Source of the DNA: Bacillota bacterium
GTDB lineage: Bacteria > Bacillota > Dethiobacteria > DTU022
Length of the DNA: 7,638 bases
NCBI GenBank assembly: GCA_012797095.1
Contig: JAAZPS010000132.1
Coordinates: 1-7,638 of the forward strand
Direction of reading: 5' to 3'
Positions 1-5,568 of the stretch are shown piece after piece. The position numbers were made by a program, and so were the translations under genes. The notes under the pieces are model-generated. The model did no database searches and was not told the DNA's origin. It saw nothing but the letters and a program-made list of their open reading frames with translations. How positions within the stretch are numbered: position 1 is the first letter of the stretch; each line of letters opens with the position of its first letter.

Positions 1-579
1 ATCAGCGGCCGGCTGCGGCCGATACTTTCCGCTGAAAGGACCGCTCTCAATTTCCTGCAGCGTCTCTCGGGGATTGCCACGATGACAGCTGCCTGGGCCG
101 GCGAGCTGGAGGGTTTTCCGGCGAAGCTGACCGATACCCGCAAAACCACGCCGGGACAGAGGGTTCTGGAAAAGTATGCAGTCCGCTGCGGTGGAGGGAT
201 CAATCATCGTCTTTCCCTGGACAGCGGTATCCTGATCAAGGATAATCATATCCGGGCAGCCGGGGGGATCGCCGCTGCTGTGCGGGCAGTCCGTGCAGCT
301 GCCCCTTTTGTCTGGCGAATAGAGGTCGAGGCGGCAGATCTGGAACAACTTCGGGAGGCACTTGCTGCAGGCGCCGAGGTGATCATGCTCGATAATATGG
401 AACCGGCGATGATCCGGGAGGCGGTGCAGCTCACCGCCGGACGGGCCTTGCTGGAGGCCTCCGGGAATATCGTCTTCGAGCATCTGCGGGAAATCGCTGC
501 AACCGGAGTCGACTATATCTCCTGCGGTGCCCTGACCCACTCATACCGCTCCCTGGATCTGAATCTGCTGCTCGAGTAA
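1..579 (+). CDS. nadC: Nicotinate-nucleotide pyrophosphorylase (carboxylating), 5'-truncated
   Basis: Quinolinate phosphoribosyltransferase makes nicotinate mononucleotide, CO2 and pyrophosphate from quinolinate and PRPP in de novo NAD synthesis; it is cytosolic. The frame is open from base 1, so the gene starts outside the window. The 192 visible residues begin in the conserved LSAERTALNFLQRLSG segment; the family is about 275-290 residues, so roughly 85-95 are missing. Visible signatures, in partial numbering, are TDTRKTTPG (44-52, the substrate-binding Arg-Lys), GGGINHR (64-70), LIKDNH (78-83), the EVE strand (108-110), IMLDNM (128-133), LEASGNI (151-157) and SCGALTHS (174-181). Together these cover the active-site barrel. 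The ATG at 82 lies inside the conserved domain and is not the start. In Firmicutes the gene usually follows nadB and nadA, which may lie upstream. Identification is secure. Confidence 0.96.
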   Translation: MSGRLRPILSAERTALNFLQRLSGIATMTAAWAGELEGFPAKLTDTRKTTPGQRVLEKYAVRCGGGINHRLSLDSGILIKDNHIRAAGGIAAAVRAVRAAAPFVWRIEVEAADLEQLREALAAGAEVIMLDNMEPAMIREAVQLTAGRALLEASGNIVFEHLREIAATGVDYISCGALTHSYRSLDLNLLLE

Positions 580-706
580 ACGGTGCTGCTGTTCGCAGCT
601 AAATGATCCCGAACATTATTTTGGAAGGTCAGGCTGATCCCCTAAGAAGGCGGCTGGATCCCGATACAGCAGCCCGGGGGGTGGTCGGGGCCAATCATAT
701 CATGGT

Positions 707-712
707 AGGGGG
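707..712 (+). promoter_or_regulatory. Ribosome binding site that decides the trxB-like start
   Basis: AGGGGG lies 2 nt from the TTG at 715 and 11 nt from the ATG at 724. Only the second distance is workable, although slightly long. The rest of the nadC-reductase gap (580-706) holds no clear terminator. The best promoter there is poor: TTCGCA at 592-597, a 16-nt spacer, then CATTAT at 614-619. Confidence 0.45.
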
Positions 713-723
713 TTTTGGCGGAG

Positions 724-1668
724 ATGTCTCAGGATCAGCTTTATGATCTGGTGGTTTTGGGAGCAGGGCCTGCCGGTGTATCCGCGGCGATCTACGGTGT
801 CCGCACCGGCCTTTCGGTTATTGTCCTGGAGAAGATGTTTGTCGGCGGTCTTCTTGCCACGGTGGATCGGATCGAGAATTACCCCGGCTTTCCTGAAGGG
901 ATCACCGGCCCGGAGCTGGGGCTGCTCTTTGATCAGCAGCTGCGCCGTTTCGAGGTCGAGGTCAAGGCGGCGGGGGTGGAAAAAGTATCGCTGAGCGGCC
1001 CCCGTAAAGTGATCCTGACCACGGATGGAGAGGTTCACGCACGGGCGGTGGTAATAGCCACCGGGACCATCCCGAAGATGATTCATGCCGAGGGGGAATC
1101 GGCTCTGCAAGGGCGTGGTATCTCGCACTGCGCCTCCTGTGATGCCGCTTTTTTCCGCGGCAAAAAGGTGGCGGTGGTGGGGGGCAGCAGTGCTGCTCTT
1201 GAAGAGACCCTCTTTATCGCCCGCTTTGCGAAAAAGGTCTATCTGATTCACAAGCGCAGTGCTTTCCGGGCGGTTCAATCCCTTCAGGAAAAGATCTTTG
1301 CCCAGCCCAATATCGAGGTGCTCTGGAACAGCGAGGTCATGAAGATCGAGGGCGAAAAACAGGTTTCCGGGCTGCGCTTGCAGCAGGAGAATCGCGAACG
1401 GGAACTTTCCGTGGATGGTCTTTTTATCCTTGCCGGACGGATCCCCGGCACAGTTTTTCTTGGCGAGGAGCTCTCCCTCGATGAAAAGGGCTATATTATT
1501 ACCGACGAAAATATGGAAAGCTCGCTCTCACGGGTCTATGCTGCCGGCGATGTCCGCCGGACCACCCTGCGTCAGATCGTCACCGCAGCAGCAGACGGTG
1601 CCATTGCGGCAACCGCTGCCGCCCGCAGTCTGAACGTTGCCGGAGAAGACGAAGGCGCAGACGATTGA
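724..1668 (+). CDS. trxB: Thioredoxin reductase-like FAD/NAD(P) oxidoreductase
   Basis: This is a low-molecular-weight thioredoxin-reductase-type flavoprotein, expected to pass electrons through FAD and a CxxC disulfide to thioredoxin or a similar partner. Counting from the ATG (314 residues, normal for the family), it shows the FAD loop GAGPAG (14-19), the isoalloxazine loop GGLLATVDRIENYPGF (41-56), the redox pair C136-A-S-C139-D, a second Rossmann loop GGSSAA (153-158), HKRSAFRA (176-183) and the C-terminal FAD motif GDVRRTTLRQIVTAAADG (275-292). The usual NADPH loop is GGG(D/N)(S/T)A; here its third Gly is Ser and the next residue is also Ser, while the HRRxxxR-type motif is largely kept. 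NADPH use is therefore likely but not certain. A TTG at 715 is in frame, but the G-run 707-712 is only 2 nt from it and 11 nt from this ATG, so the ATG is preferred. The symbol is a family assignment; the partner is not in the window. Confidence 0.88.
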   Translation: MSQDQLYDLVVLGAGPAGVSAAIYGVRTGLSVIVLEKMFVGGLLATVDRIENYPGFPEGITGPELGLLFDQQLRRFEVEVKAAGVEKVSLSGPRKVILTTDGEVHARAVVIATGTIPKMIHAEGESALQGRGISHCASCDAAFFRGKKVAVVGGSSAALEETLFIARFAKKVYLIHKRSAFRAVQSLQEKIFAQPNIEVLWNSEVMKIEGEKQVSGLRLQQENRERELSVDGLFILAGRIPGTVFLGEELSLDEKGYIITDENMESSLSRVYAAGDVRRTTLRQIVTAAADGAIAATAAARSLNVAGEDEGADD

Positions 1669-1674
1669 ACTGCG

Positions 1675-1732
1675 GCCCCGGATAATTGCGGCTGCCCCAG
1701 GCATAATAGGGAGAGAGTAAAATATCCGGGGC
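1675..1732 (+). promoter_or_regulatory. Perfect 10-bp inverted repeat covering the ku ribosome binding site
   Basis: GCCCCGGATA at 1675-1684 is the exact reverse complement of TATCCGGGGC at 1723-1732. The loop between the arms is 38 nt. The left arm starts 6 nt after the stop of the reductase gene, and the right arm contains GGGG (1728-1731), the only G-rich element close before the ku starts at 1734 and 1743. In mRNA the stem would pair this element away. A smaller hairpin, TGCC-CCA-GGCA (1693-1703), sits in the loop, and GCCCC at 1694-1698 is a possible competing partner for the right arm. No T-run follows, so it is not a typical intrinsic terminator. Translational control is inferred; the pairing itself is directly visible. 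Confidence 0.5.
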
Positions 1733-1733
1733 G

Positions 1734-2570
1734 GTGATCTGGGTGCGTTCTCTCTGGAAAGGCTCGATCAGTTTCGGCTTGGTCAATATACCGGTACGGC
1801 TTTTTGCGGCTACCGAAAAGAAAAATGTGCGCTTCCGCTACTTGCACGAACCCTGCCGGACTCCGGTCGAATACCGCAAAGTTTGCCCCACCTGCAACAA
1901 GGAAGTGCCCATGGATGAGATCGTCAAAGGGTACGAGTTCGAGAAGGGCCGCTTCGTGGTCATCGATGAGAGCGACTTTGCACGCATTCCGGCGGAGACA
2001 ACCAAAAGCATCGCCATAGTCGATTTTGTGCATCGTGAAGAGGTCGATCCGATCTACTACGACCGCTCTTACTATCTTGCTCCGGGCGAGACTGGGGAGA
2101 AGGCCTTCCAGCTGCTGCTGCAGTCGATGGCCGGGGCGGCGATGGCGGCGATCGTCCGCGTTGTTTTGCGCTCCCGGCAGGCCCTGGGGGTGCTCCGGGT
2201 CTATGGGGATTCACTGGCCCTTGAAACCATGTTTTATCCGGACGAGGTTCGCCCTCTCACCGGGCTGCCGCACTGGAACCGCGAACACCGGATCGCGGAA
2301 AATGAACTGCAGATGGCCCGGCAGCTGATCGAGAATCTGACCGCCCCTTTTTCCCCTGAAAAATATACCGATGAATACCGCAAAGCGCTTCTGGAAATTA
2401 TCGAAGGAAAGATCAAGGGAGAAGAGCCTTTTATCGCTCCCCAGGCGGAGCGTGGCGAGGTTATTGATCTGGTGGAGGCGTTGAAAGCGAGCGTGGAGGC
2501 GACCCGCGGCGCCGCCCGGGAAAAGCCCGGTGCGGCCAAACGCAAAAAAGCGGGTAGCGGCAGCCGCTGA
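1734..2570 (+). CDS. ku: Ku, non-homologous end-joining DNA-end-binding protein
   Basis: Bacterial Ku forms a homodimeric ring on double-strand DNA ends and recruits LigD-type ligase and polymerase. From the GTG at 1734 the protein has 278 residues, normal for the family. The start LWKGSISFGLVNIPVRL (7-23) is the Ku signature. H38 and C41, then C51-P-T-C54, form a zinc-ribbon-like group also found in other bacterial Ku proteins. VKGYEFEKGRFVVIDESDF (64-82) and YYLAPGETGEKAF (113-125) belong to the bridge and barrel. The Lys/Arg/Ala-rich tail (about 256-278) resembles the basic DNA-binding tail of bacterial Ku. A second in-frame GTG at 1743 gives MRSLWKGS, which fits typical family N-termini and is a serious alternative. 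The end overlaps the likely ligase start by 41 nt, so ku and the ligase are probably translated from one mRNA. Its ribosome binding site lies in an inverted repeat. Confidence 0.95.
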   Translation: MIWVRSLWKGSISFGLVNIPVRLFAATEKKNVRFRYLHEPCRTPVEYRKVCPTCNKEVPMDEIVKGYEFEKGRFVVIDESDFARIPAETTKSIAIVDFVHREEVDPIYYDRSYYLAPGETGEKAFQLLLQSMAGAAMAAIVRVVLRSRQALGVLRVYGDSLALETMFYPDEVRPLTGLPHWNREHRIAENELQMARQLIENLTAPFSPEKYTDEYRKALLEIIEGKIKGEEPFIAPQAERGEVIDLVEALKASVEATRGAAREKPGAAKRKKAGSGSR

Positions 2571-3513
2571 GTTGGTCCCGGCGGCATCCTTTTTTAGCGC
2601 GATTCAACCGATGGAGCCGCTCAGCAGGAAAGAGCCCTTCAACAGCCCCGCCTATCTTTACCAGATCAAATGGGACGGTGTTCGTATTCTTGCTCTCGTG
2701 GAAGGGCGTCGGGTGAGTTTGAAAAATCGCCGGGGCCGCCCACGCACGGAGCAGTACCCGGAGCTGCGGAGTCTGGCCGACTTGATCGGGGTTAAAAGTG
2801 CCGTTCTCGATGGCGAGGTGATCGCCCTGGCCGCGGGGAAGCCCAGTTTCCAAAAGGTGCTCCGGCGCGATCTTTGCCGCCGTGAAGCGGCGGTCCGGGC
2901 GCTGCAGCGGGAGATCCCCTGCACCTACTGCCTTTTCGATCTGCTCTTTTTGGAGGGGGTCGATCTGAGAGCCGACCCCCTTGAAGAGAGGCAGCAGCTG
3001 CTGGAAGAGATAGTGAAGCCCGCTGCGCTGCTTCACCTGAGCGAAAGTTTTGCGGAGGGCGAGGCCCTCTACAGGGAGATCGAGCGGGCGGGTCTGGAGG
3101 GGATCGTGGCCAAGAAAAGAGGAAGCCCCTACCGTGAGGGGAAGGGATCTGCCGACTGGTTGAAGATCAAGCCCCGCCGCCGCCGGCTCTGTGTTGTCGG
3201 GGGGCTGAGCATGGCGGGAGGTGCTGTGGGTTCCCTGCTGCTGGGAGCGTACCGCGGCAGGGAGCTGCTCTATATCGGGAAAGCGGGCTCGGGCCTGACG
3301 GGGGAAGAGCTGCTGCTGTTGCGCGACCTGGCCCGGCAGGAAGGCTCCATCGGTCCTTTTTTCAGCAATCCACCCCGGGGCAGCGATCTTCTCTGGCTGA
3401 AACCGCTGCTGACAGTGCAGGTTGAATTTGCCGAGTGGACCGCTACCCTGAAGATGCGCGCCCCGGTAGTGATCGGTTTCAGCAGTTGTCCTCCGGAGGA
3501 GGCGGTTCTGTGA
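2530..3513 (+). CDS. ligD: ATP-dependent DNA ligase, stand-alone LigD ligase domain
   Basis: This is an NHEJ-type ATP-dependent DNA ligase that would seal ends held by Ku. In 327-residue numbering it shows motif I KWDGVR with adenylated Lys47, LDGEVIAL (93-100), the motif IIIa-like FDLLFLEG (136-143), motif IV EGIVAKK (190-196) and motif V DWLKIKP (209-215), followed by an OB-fold region with LLGAYRGRELLYIGKAGSGLT (237-257). The C-terminus reads LKMRAPVVIGFSSCPPEE instead of the usual motif VI (LR-x-P...GLRxDK), so the last catalytic basic residues are not evident. The start is uncertain. The GTG at 2530 lies inside ku, with GGGA a few bases upstream. TTG at 2572 just follows the ku stop. ATG at 2611 falls in IQPMEPL, which looks like the conserved beginning, but has no ribosome binding site. 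The polymerase gene starts 1 nt after the stop. The symbol is used by homology to one LigD domain. Confidence 0.9.
   Translation: MRPNAKKRVAAAAELVPAASFFSAIQPMEPLSRKEPFNSPAYLYQIKWDGVRILALVEGRRVSLKNRRGRPRTEQYPELRSLADLIGVKSAVLDGEVIALAAGKPSFQKVLRRDLCRREAAVRALQREIPCTYCLFDLLFLEGVDLRADPLEERQQLLEEIVKPAALLHLSESFAEGEALYREIERAGLEGIVAKKRGSPYREGKGSADWLKIKPRRRRLCVVGGLSMAGGAVGSLLLGAYRGRELLYIGKAGSGLTGEELLLLRDLARQEGSIGPFFSNPPRGSDLLWLKPLLTVQVEFAEWTATLKMRAPVVIGFSSCPPEEAVL
3495..3502 (+). promoter_or_regulatory. Ribosome binding site of the polymerase gene inside the ligase end
   Basis: GGAGGAGG is a near-perfect anti-16S match placed within the last codons of the ligase, 12 nt before the ATG at 3515. The spacing is somewhat long, but the match is strong and supports separate, coupled translation of the two LigD parts. 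Confidence 0.6.
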
Positions 3514-3514
3514 G

Positions 3515-4396
3515 ATGGAACAAAGCATGATCGTGCCCACGCTGGAGATGAGCAATCTGGATCGCGTGCTCTGGCCGGGGGAGGGGCTGCTCAAGCATGA
3601 TCTGATCCGCTACTATATCGAGGCGGCGCCTTATCTGCTGCCGCACCTGCGCAACCGCCCCCTGGTGGTGCGGCGTTTTCCCAGAGGGATCGGCCAGGAG
3701 GGATTCTATCAGAAGAATATTCCTGCCGGTGCCCCCGGTTGGCTGCAAAGCTGTCCGGTGGAGCACAGCGGTGGTAAAACAACCACTTACCTGGTGGTTG
3801 ACTCGGTCGAGACGCTGGCCTGGCTGGGCAATCAGGCCTGTCTGGAGCTGCACCCCTGGCTTTCCACGGCGGACCGCCTCGATAATCCCGATTTTGTGGT
3901 CTTTGATCTTGACCCGATGGAGCGGAGCACCTTTACCCATATCTGCACCGCCGCTGTGGCGATCAAGGAGCTCCTCGGGGGGCTGGAGCTGCACTGTTAC
4001 CCCAAGCTTTCCGGAGCCACGGGGATGCAGCTCTACCTGCCGGTAGAGCCGCGCTACAGCTACCGGCAGACACGCGGTTTTGCCGAGGAGATCTGCCGCC
4101 GGGTCCACCGGGCCTACCCGGAGATCACCACCCTGGAGCGCAAGATCGGGAAACGCGGCGGGAAACTCTATCTGGATTATCTGCAGAACGGTCGGGGGAA
4201 GACGCTGGCGGCCCCGTACAGTCCCCGGCCCCTTCCCGGCGCGCCCGTCTCGGTGCCGCTGGCCTGGGAGGAGGTGGCCGGTGAGATGGTGAAGCGCGGG
4301 GAATTCACGATCAAAAATATACTGGACCGGCTCCGGGAACGGGGGGATCTTTTCGCTCCGGTCCTGAAAAAAAGGCAGCTTTTGCCGCCGCTCTAG
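3515..4396 (+). CDS. ligD: NHEJ primase/polymerase, stand-alone LigD polymerase domain
   Basis: This is an archaeo-eukaryotic-primase-type polymerase that fills gaps and adds nucleotides (often ribonucleotides) at broken ends before ligation. Its 293 residues match the usual LigD polymerase domain. The N-terminal segment LDRVLWPGEGLLKHDLIRYY (15-34) is typical. FYQKNIPAGAPGWL (64-77) follows. The metal-binding Asp pair is in VFDLDP (D131, D133), and the third Asp is probably D221 in LYLDYLQNGRGKT (218-230). KLSGATGMQLYLP (164-176) is the nucleotide-binding loop; it has Gln where mycobacterial and Pseudomonas forms have His. PYSPRPLPGAPVSVPLAWEEV (234-254) is the conserved C-terminal part. The start at 3515 lies 1 nt after the ligase stop; an ATG at 3527 is a weaker option. 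No nuclease (PE) domain is attached or nearby. Ligase plus polymerase (620 residues) equals about one Bacillus-type LigD. Confidence 0.93.
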   Translation: MEQSMIVPTLEMSNLDRVLWPGEGLLKHDLIRYYIEAAPYLLPHLRNRPLVVRRFPRGIGQEGFYQKNIPAGAPGWLQSCPVEHSGGKTTTYLVVDSVETLAWLGNQACLELHPWLSTADRLDNPDFVVFDLDPMERSTFTHICTAAVAIKELLGGLELHCYPKLSGATGMQLYLPVEPRYSYRQTRGFAEEICRRVHRAYPEITTLERKIGKRGGKLYLDYLQNGRGKTLAAPYSPRPLPGAPVSVPLAWEEVAGEMVKRGEFTIKNILDRLRERGDLFAPVLKKRQLLPPL

Positions 4397-4475
4397 CATG
4401 ACCGATCAGGCAAGATCGCGGGTGGGACCCTTCCCGGCGGCGGGACTGCTTCTGCCGGGCGGTTGGAGCCCCGGC

Positions 4476-4484
4476 GGGGGGGGG
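4476..4484. repeat. Run of nine G upstream of the mgtC-like gene
   Basis: An uninterrupted G9 tract lies in the non-coding gap, just after CCCCGGC, with which it can form a 4-bp hairpin (4469-4479). Such runs slip during replication and are also common sequencing-error sites. It lies outside any gene that I accept. Confidence 0.8.
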
Positions 4485-4485
4485 C

Positions 4486-4513
4486 GATTCCAGAATCGGG
4501 CCAATATTGGAAT
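4486..4513. repeat. Cluster of short dyads upstream of the mgtC-like promoter
   Basis: GATTC-CA-GAATC (4486-4497) is followed by the perfect 10-bp palindrome CCAATATTGG (4501-4510). In addition, ATTCCA at 4487-4492 is the reverse complement of TGGAAT at 4508-4513. The cluster ends 6 nt before a consensus TTGACA. This is a plausible place for a regulator to bind, but I recognise no known operator. Confidence 0.4.
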
Positions 4514-4519
4514 AACGGC

Positions 4520-4548
4520 TTGACATCGGCACTGGCAGCTGTTAATTT
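4520..4548 (+). promoter_or_regulatory. Candidate sigma-A promoter for the mgtC-like gene
   Basis: A perfect TTGACA (4520-4525) is followed, after 17 nt, by TAATTT (4543-4548), a weak -10. TTGACA and TGTTAA (4540-4545) also form an imperfect dyad. The leader to the preferred ATG would be about 100 nt. Confidence 0.45.
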
Positions 4549-4585
4549 TACGTTGAAGGGCGGACGTCTTTCATGGAAGATCAAG

Positions 4586-4591
4586 TATAAT
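4586..4591 (+). promoter_or_regulatory. Second candidate -10 element for the mgtC-like gene
   Basis: A perfect TATAAT stands 64 nt before the ATG at 4655, but the hexamer 17 nt upstream (GACGTC, 4563-4568) is a poor -35. It may be an activator-dependent promoter or chance. Confidence 0.3.
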
Positions 4592-4654
4592 GAAGGTCTA
4601 TTTGACGTATTAATGGCCATAGGGGCTGCCGGTCCCGGCGGAAGCGGATCGGTA

Positions 4655-5395
4655 ATGGAAAGGATGACAACTCCTTTGCTGAGCTACTGGGAGATTGCTC
4701 TTAGGCTCGGGCTGGCCGTTCTTCTCGGAGGGGCGGTCGGTTTTGAGCGCGAAAGCCAGAACCTGCCGGCCGGTTTCAGAACGCATATTCTAGTCTGCGT
4801 GGGGGCGGCATTGATCATGCTGGTCTCGGCCCACGGCTTTGCCGGTCCTCTGGCGGAGGCGACCGATCGCAGCCGTATCGCCGCTTCGGTGGTTACCGGG
4901 ATCGGTTTTCTGGGTGCCGGGACTATCCTGCGGCAGCGGGGGAATATTCGCGGTCTGACCACCGCGGCGAGTATCTGGGTGGTCTCCGGGATCGGTCTGG
5001 CGGTGGGGATCGGTTTCTATTTCCCGGCGCTGCTGGCAACGGGGCTGGTTCTGCTTTCCCTGTTGGTCCTGGGCCGCCTCGACCGGGTGCTGCTCTCTTC
5101 CTACCGGACCAAATGGTTGATCATGCGGATACCCGATCGCGCCGGACTGATGAGGGAGATCGCCGGAATCTTCACCGATCTGAAGCTGAGCATCCGCAAG
5201 ATCGAATTCAGCCAGGCTTCCTCTCCCCCGGCGAACCCGGCGCAGGCCTATCTGGAGATCGAGATCATGCTGGTGGTGCCGCTTAATTTTGAGCAGAATC
5301 GGCTGTTTCAGCGGCTTTCGTTTGTCGAGGGGATCAACCGGCTCTGCTGGCAGGGGGAAGAGGTGCCGCTGGAAAGGGCGCAGCCCTCACTCTAG
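4655..5395 (+). CDS. MgtC/SapB-family membrane protein
   Basis: This is an inner-membrane protein of the MgtC/SapB family. Members are linked to survival at low magnesium and to membrane energetics, but the exact activity is unsettled. The preferred ATG gives 246 residues. Hydrophobic segments lie at about 13-30, 44-62, 75-92 and 101-140. Family signatures are GGAVGFERE (25-33), AGFRTH (39-44), the motif DRSRIAASVVTGIGFLGAGTI (71-91) and IRGLTTAASIWVVSGIGLA (98-116). The soluble C-terminal part (about 155-235, starting IMRIPDRAGLMREIAGIF) resembles an ACT-like domain, as in many relatives. GGAAGCGGA-like purines precede the ATG at 4655. An ATG at 4664 is also possible. The frame stays open back to a TTG at 4463, but that extension covers the promoter elements and has no family similarity. 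Magnesium dependence is not shown here. Confidence 0.87.
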   Translation: MERMTTPLLSYWEIALRLGLAVLLGGAVGFERESQNLPAGFRTHILVCVGAALIMLVSAHGFAGPLAEATDRSRIAASVVTGIGFLGAGTILRQRGNIRGLTTAASIWVVSGIGLAVGIGFYFPALLATGLVLLSLLVLGRLDRVLLSSYRTKWLIMRIPDRAGLMREIAGIFTDLKLSIRKIEFSQASSPPANPAQAYLEIEIMLVVPLNFEQNRLFQRLSFVEGINRLCWQGEEVPLERAQPSL

Positions 5396-5471
5396 GACGC
5401 CGTTTCGCCCCGCTCCCCGACTGTTTCCTTCCTGTTTTCTCTTCTGCCAAGATCGTGCGAAAAACCGCAAG

Positions 5472-5492
5472 AAACTCCAATAACGGGAGTTT
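5472..5492 (+). terminator. Weak terminator-like hairpin after the mgtC-like gene
   Basis: AAACTCC (5472-5478) pairs perfectly with GGAGTTT (5486-5492) around a 7-nt loop. Only three T end the stem and AAAG follows, so termination would be weak. Its right arm overlaps a sigma-B-like -35 and it may instead be part of the ctsR control region. Confidence 0.3.
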
Positions 5493-5512
5493 AAAGAGGA
5501 CTCCGGCGGTAT
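5489..5512 (+). promoter_or_regulatory. Sigma-B-like promoter candidate upstream of ctsR
   Basis: GTTTAA (5489-5494), a 12-nt spacer, and CGGTAT (5507-5512) match the Bacillus sigma-B consensus GTTTAA-N12-15-GGGTAT at 11 of 12 bases. The B. subtilis ctsR operon is known to have a sigma-B promoter upstream of a sigma-A promoter, which is the same order as here. Most clostridia lack sigma-B, so a sporulation sigma of the same class, or chance, must be considered. A TATAAT at 5510-5515 overlaps the -10. Confidence 0.4.
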
Positions 5513-5529
5513 AATAATCAAGATGGTGC

Positions 5530-5559
5530 TTGATCTACCGGGGGTATGGTGCGTATAAT
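5530..5559 (+). promoter_or_regulatory. Sigma-A promoter of the ctsR operon
   Basis: TTGATC (5530-5535), an 18-nt spacer and a perfect TATAAT (5554-5559) form a good vegetative promoter. Transcription would start near 5566, right beside the CtsR operator, and leave a leader of about 85 nt before ctsR. The -35 lies in the right arm of the inverted repeat ATCAAG (5517-5522)/CTTGAT (5529-5534). Confidence 0.75.
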
Positions 5560-5568
5560 ATGCATGAA

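Noticed and set aside
580..714. Possible riboswitch or small gene between nadC and the reductase
   Set aside because: I see no conserved riboswitch core, no convincing hairpin and no open frame with a ribosome binding site; only a weak promoter-like pair (592-619).
700..1278. Open frame of 192 codons on the - strand opposite the reductase
   Set aside because: It is antisense to a gene with complete FAD and CxxC motifs, and its product has no recognisable motif.
2461..3594. Long open frame of 377 codons on the - strand opposite the ligase
   Set aside because: It lies fully antisense to a gene with clear ligase motifs. Its translation is low-complexity (rich in Gln, Pro, Arg and Leu) with no family signature, as expected for a shadow frame in GC-rich DNA.
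3479..4399. Open frame of 306 codons on the - strand opposite the polymerase
   Set aside because: It mirrors the polymerase gene almost exactly and has no recognisable domain or ribosome binding site.
4433..4459. CCCGGC/GCCGGG inverted repeat after the polymerase gene as a terminator
   Set aside because: The stem has 6 bp with a 15-nt loop and no T-run follows; such pairs are common in GC-rich DNA.
4463..4654. N-terminal extension of the MgtC-like protein from a TTG at 4463
   Set aside because: It would translate the G9 tract, the palindromes and the TTGACA/TATAAT elements; the residues show no family similarity, and the family N-terminus fits the ATG at 4655.
5455..5492. Hairpin 5472-5492 as a - strand terminator
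   Set aside because: The T-run on the - strand (opposite the A-run near 5460) is not adjacent to the stem, and there is no - strand gene to terminate.
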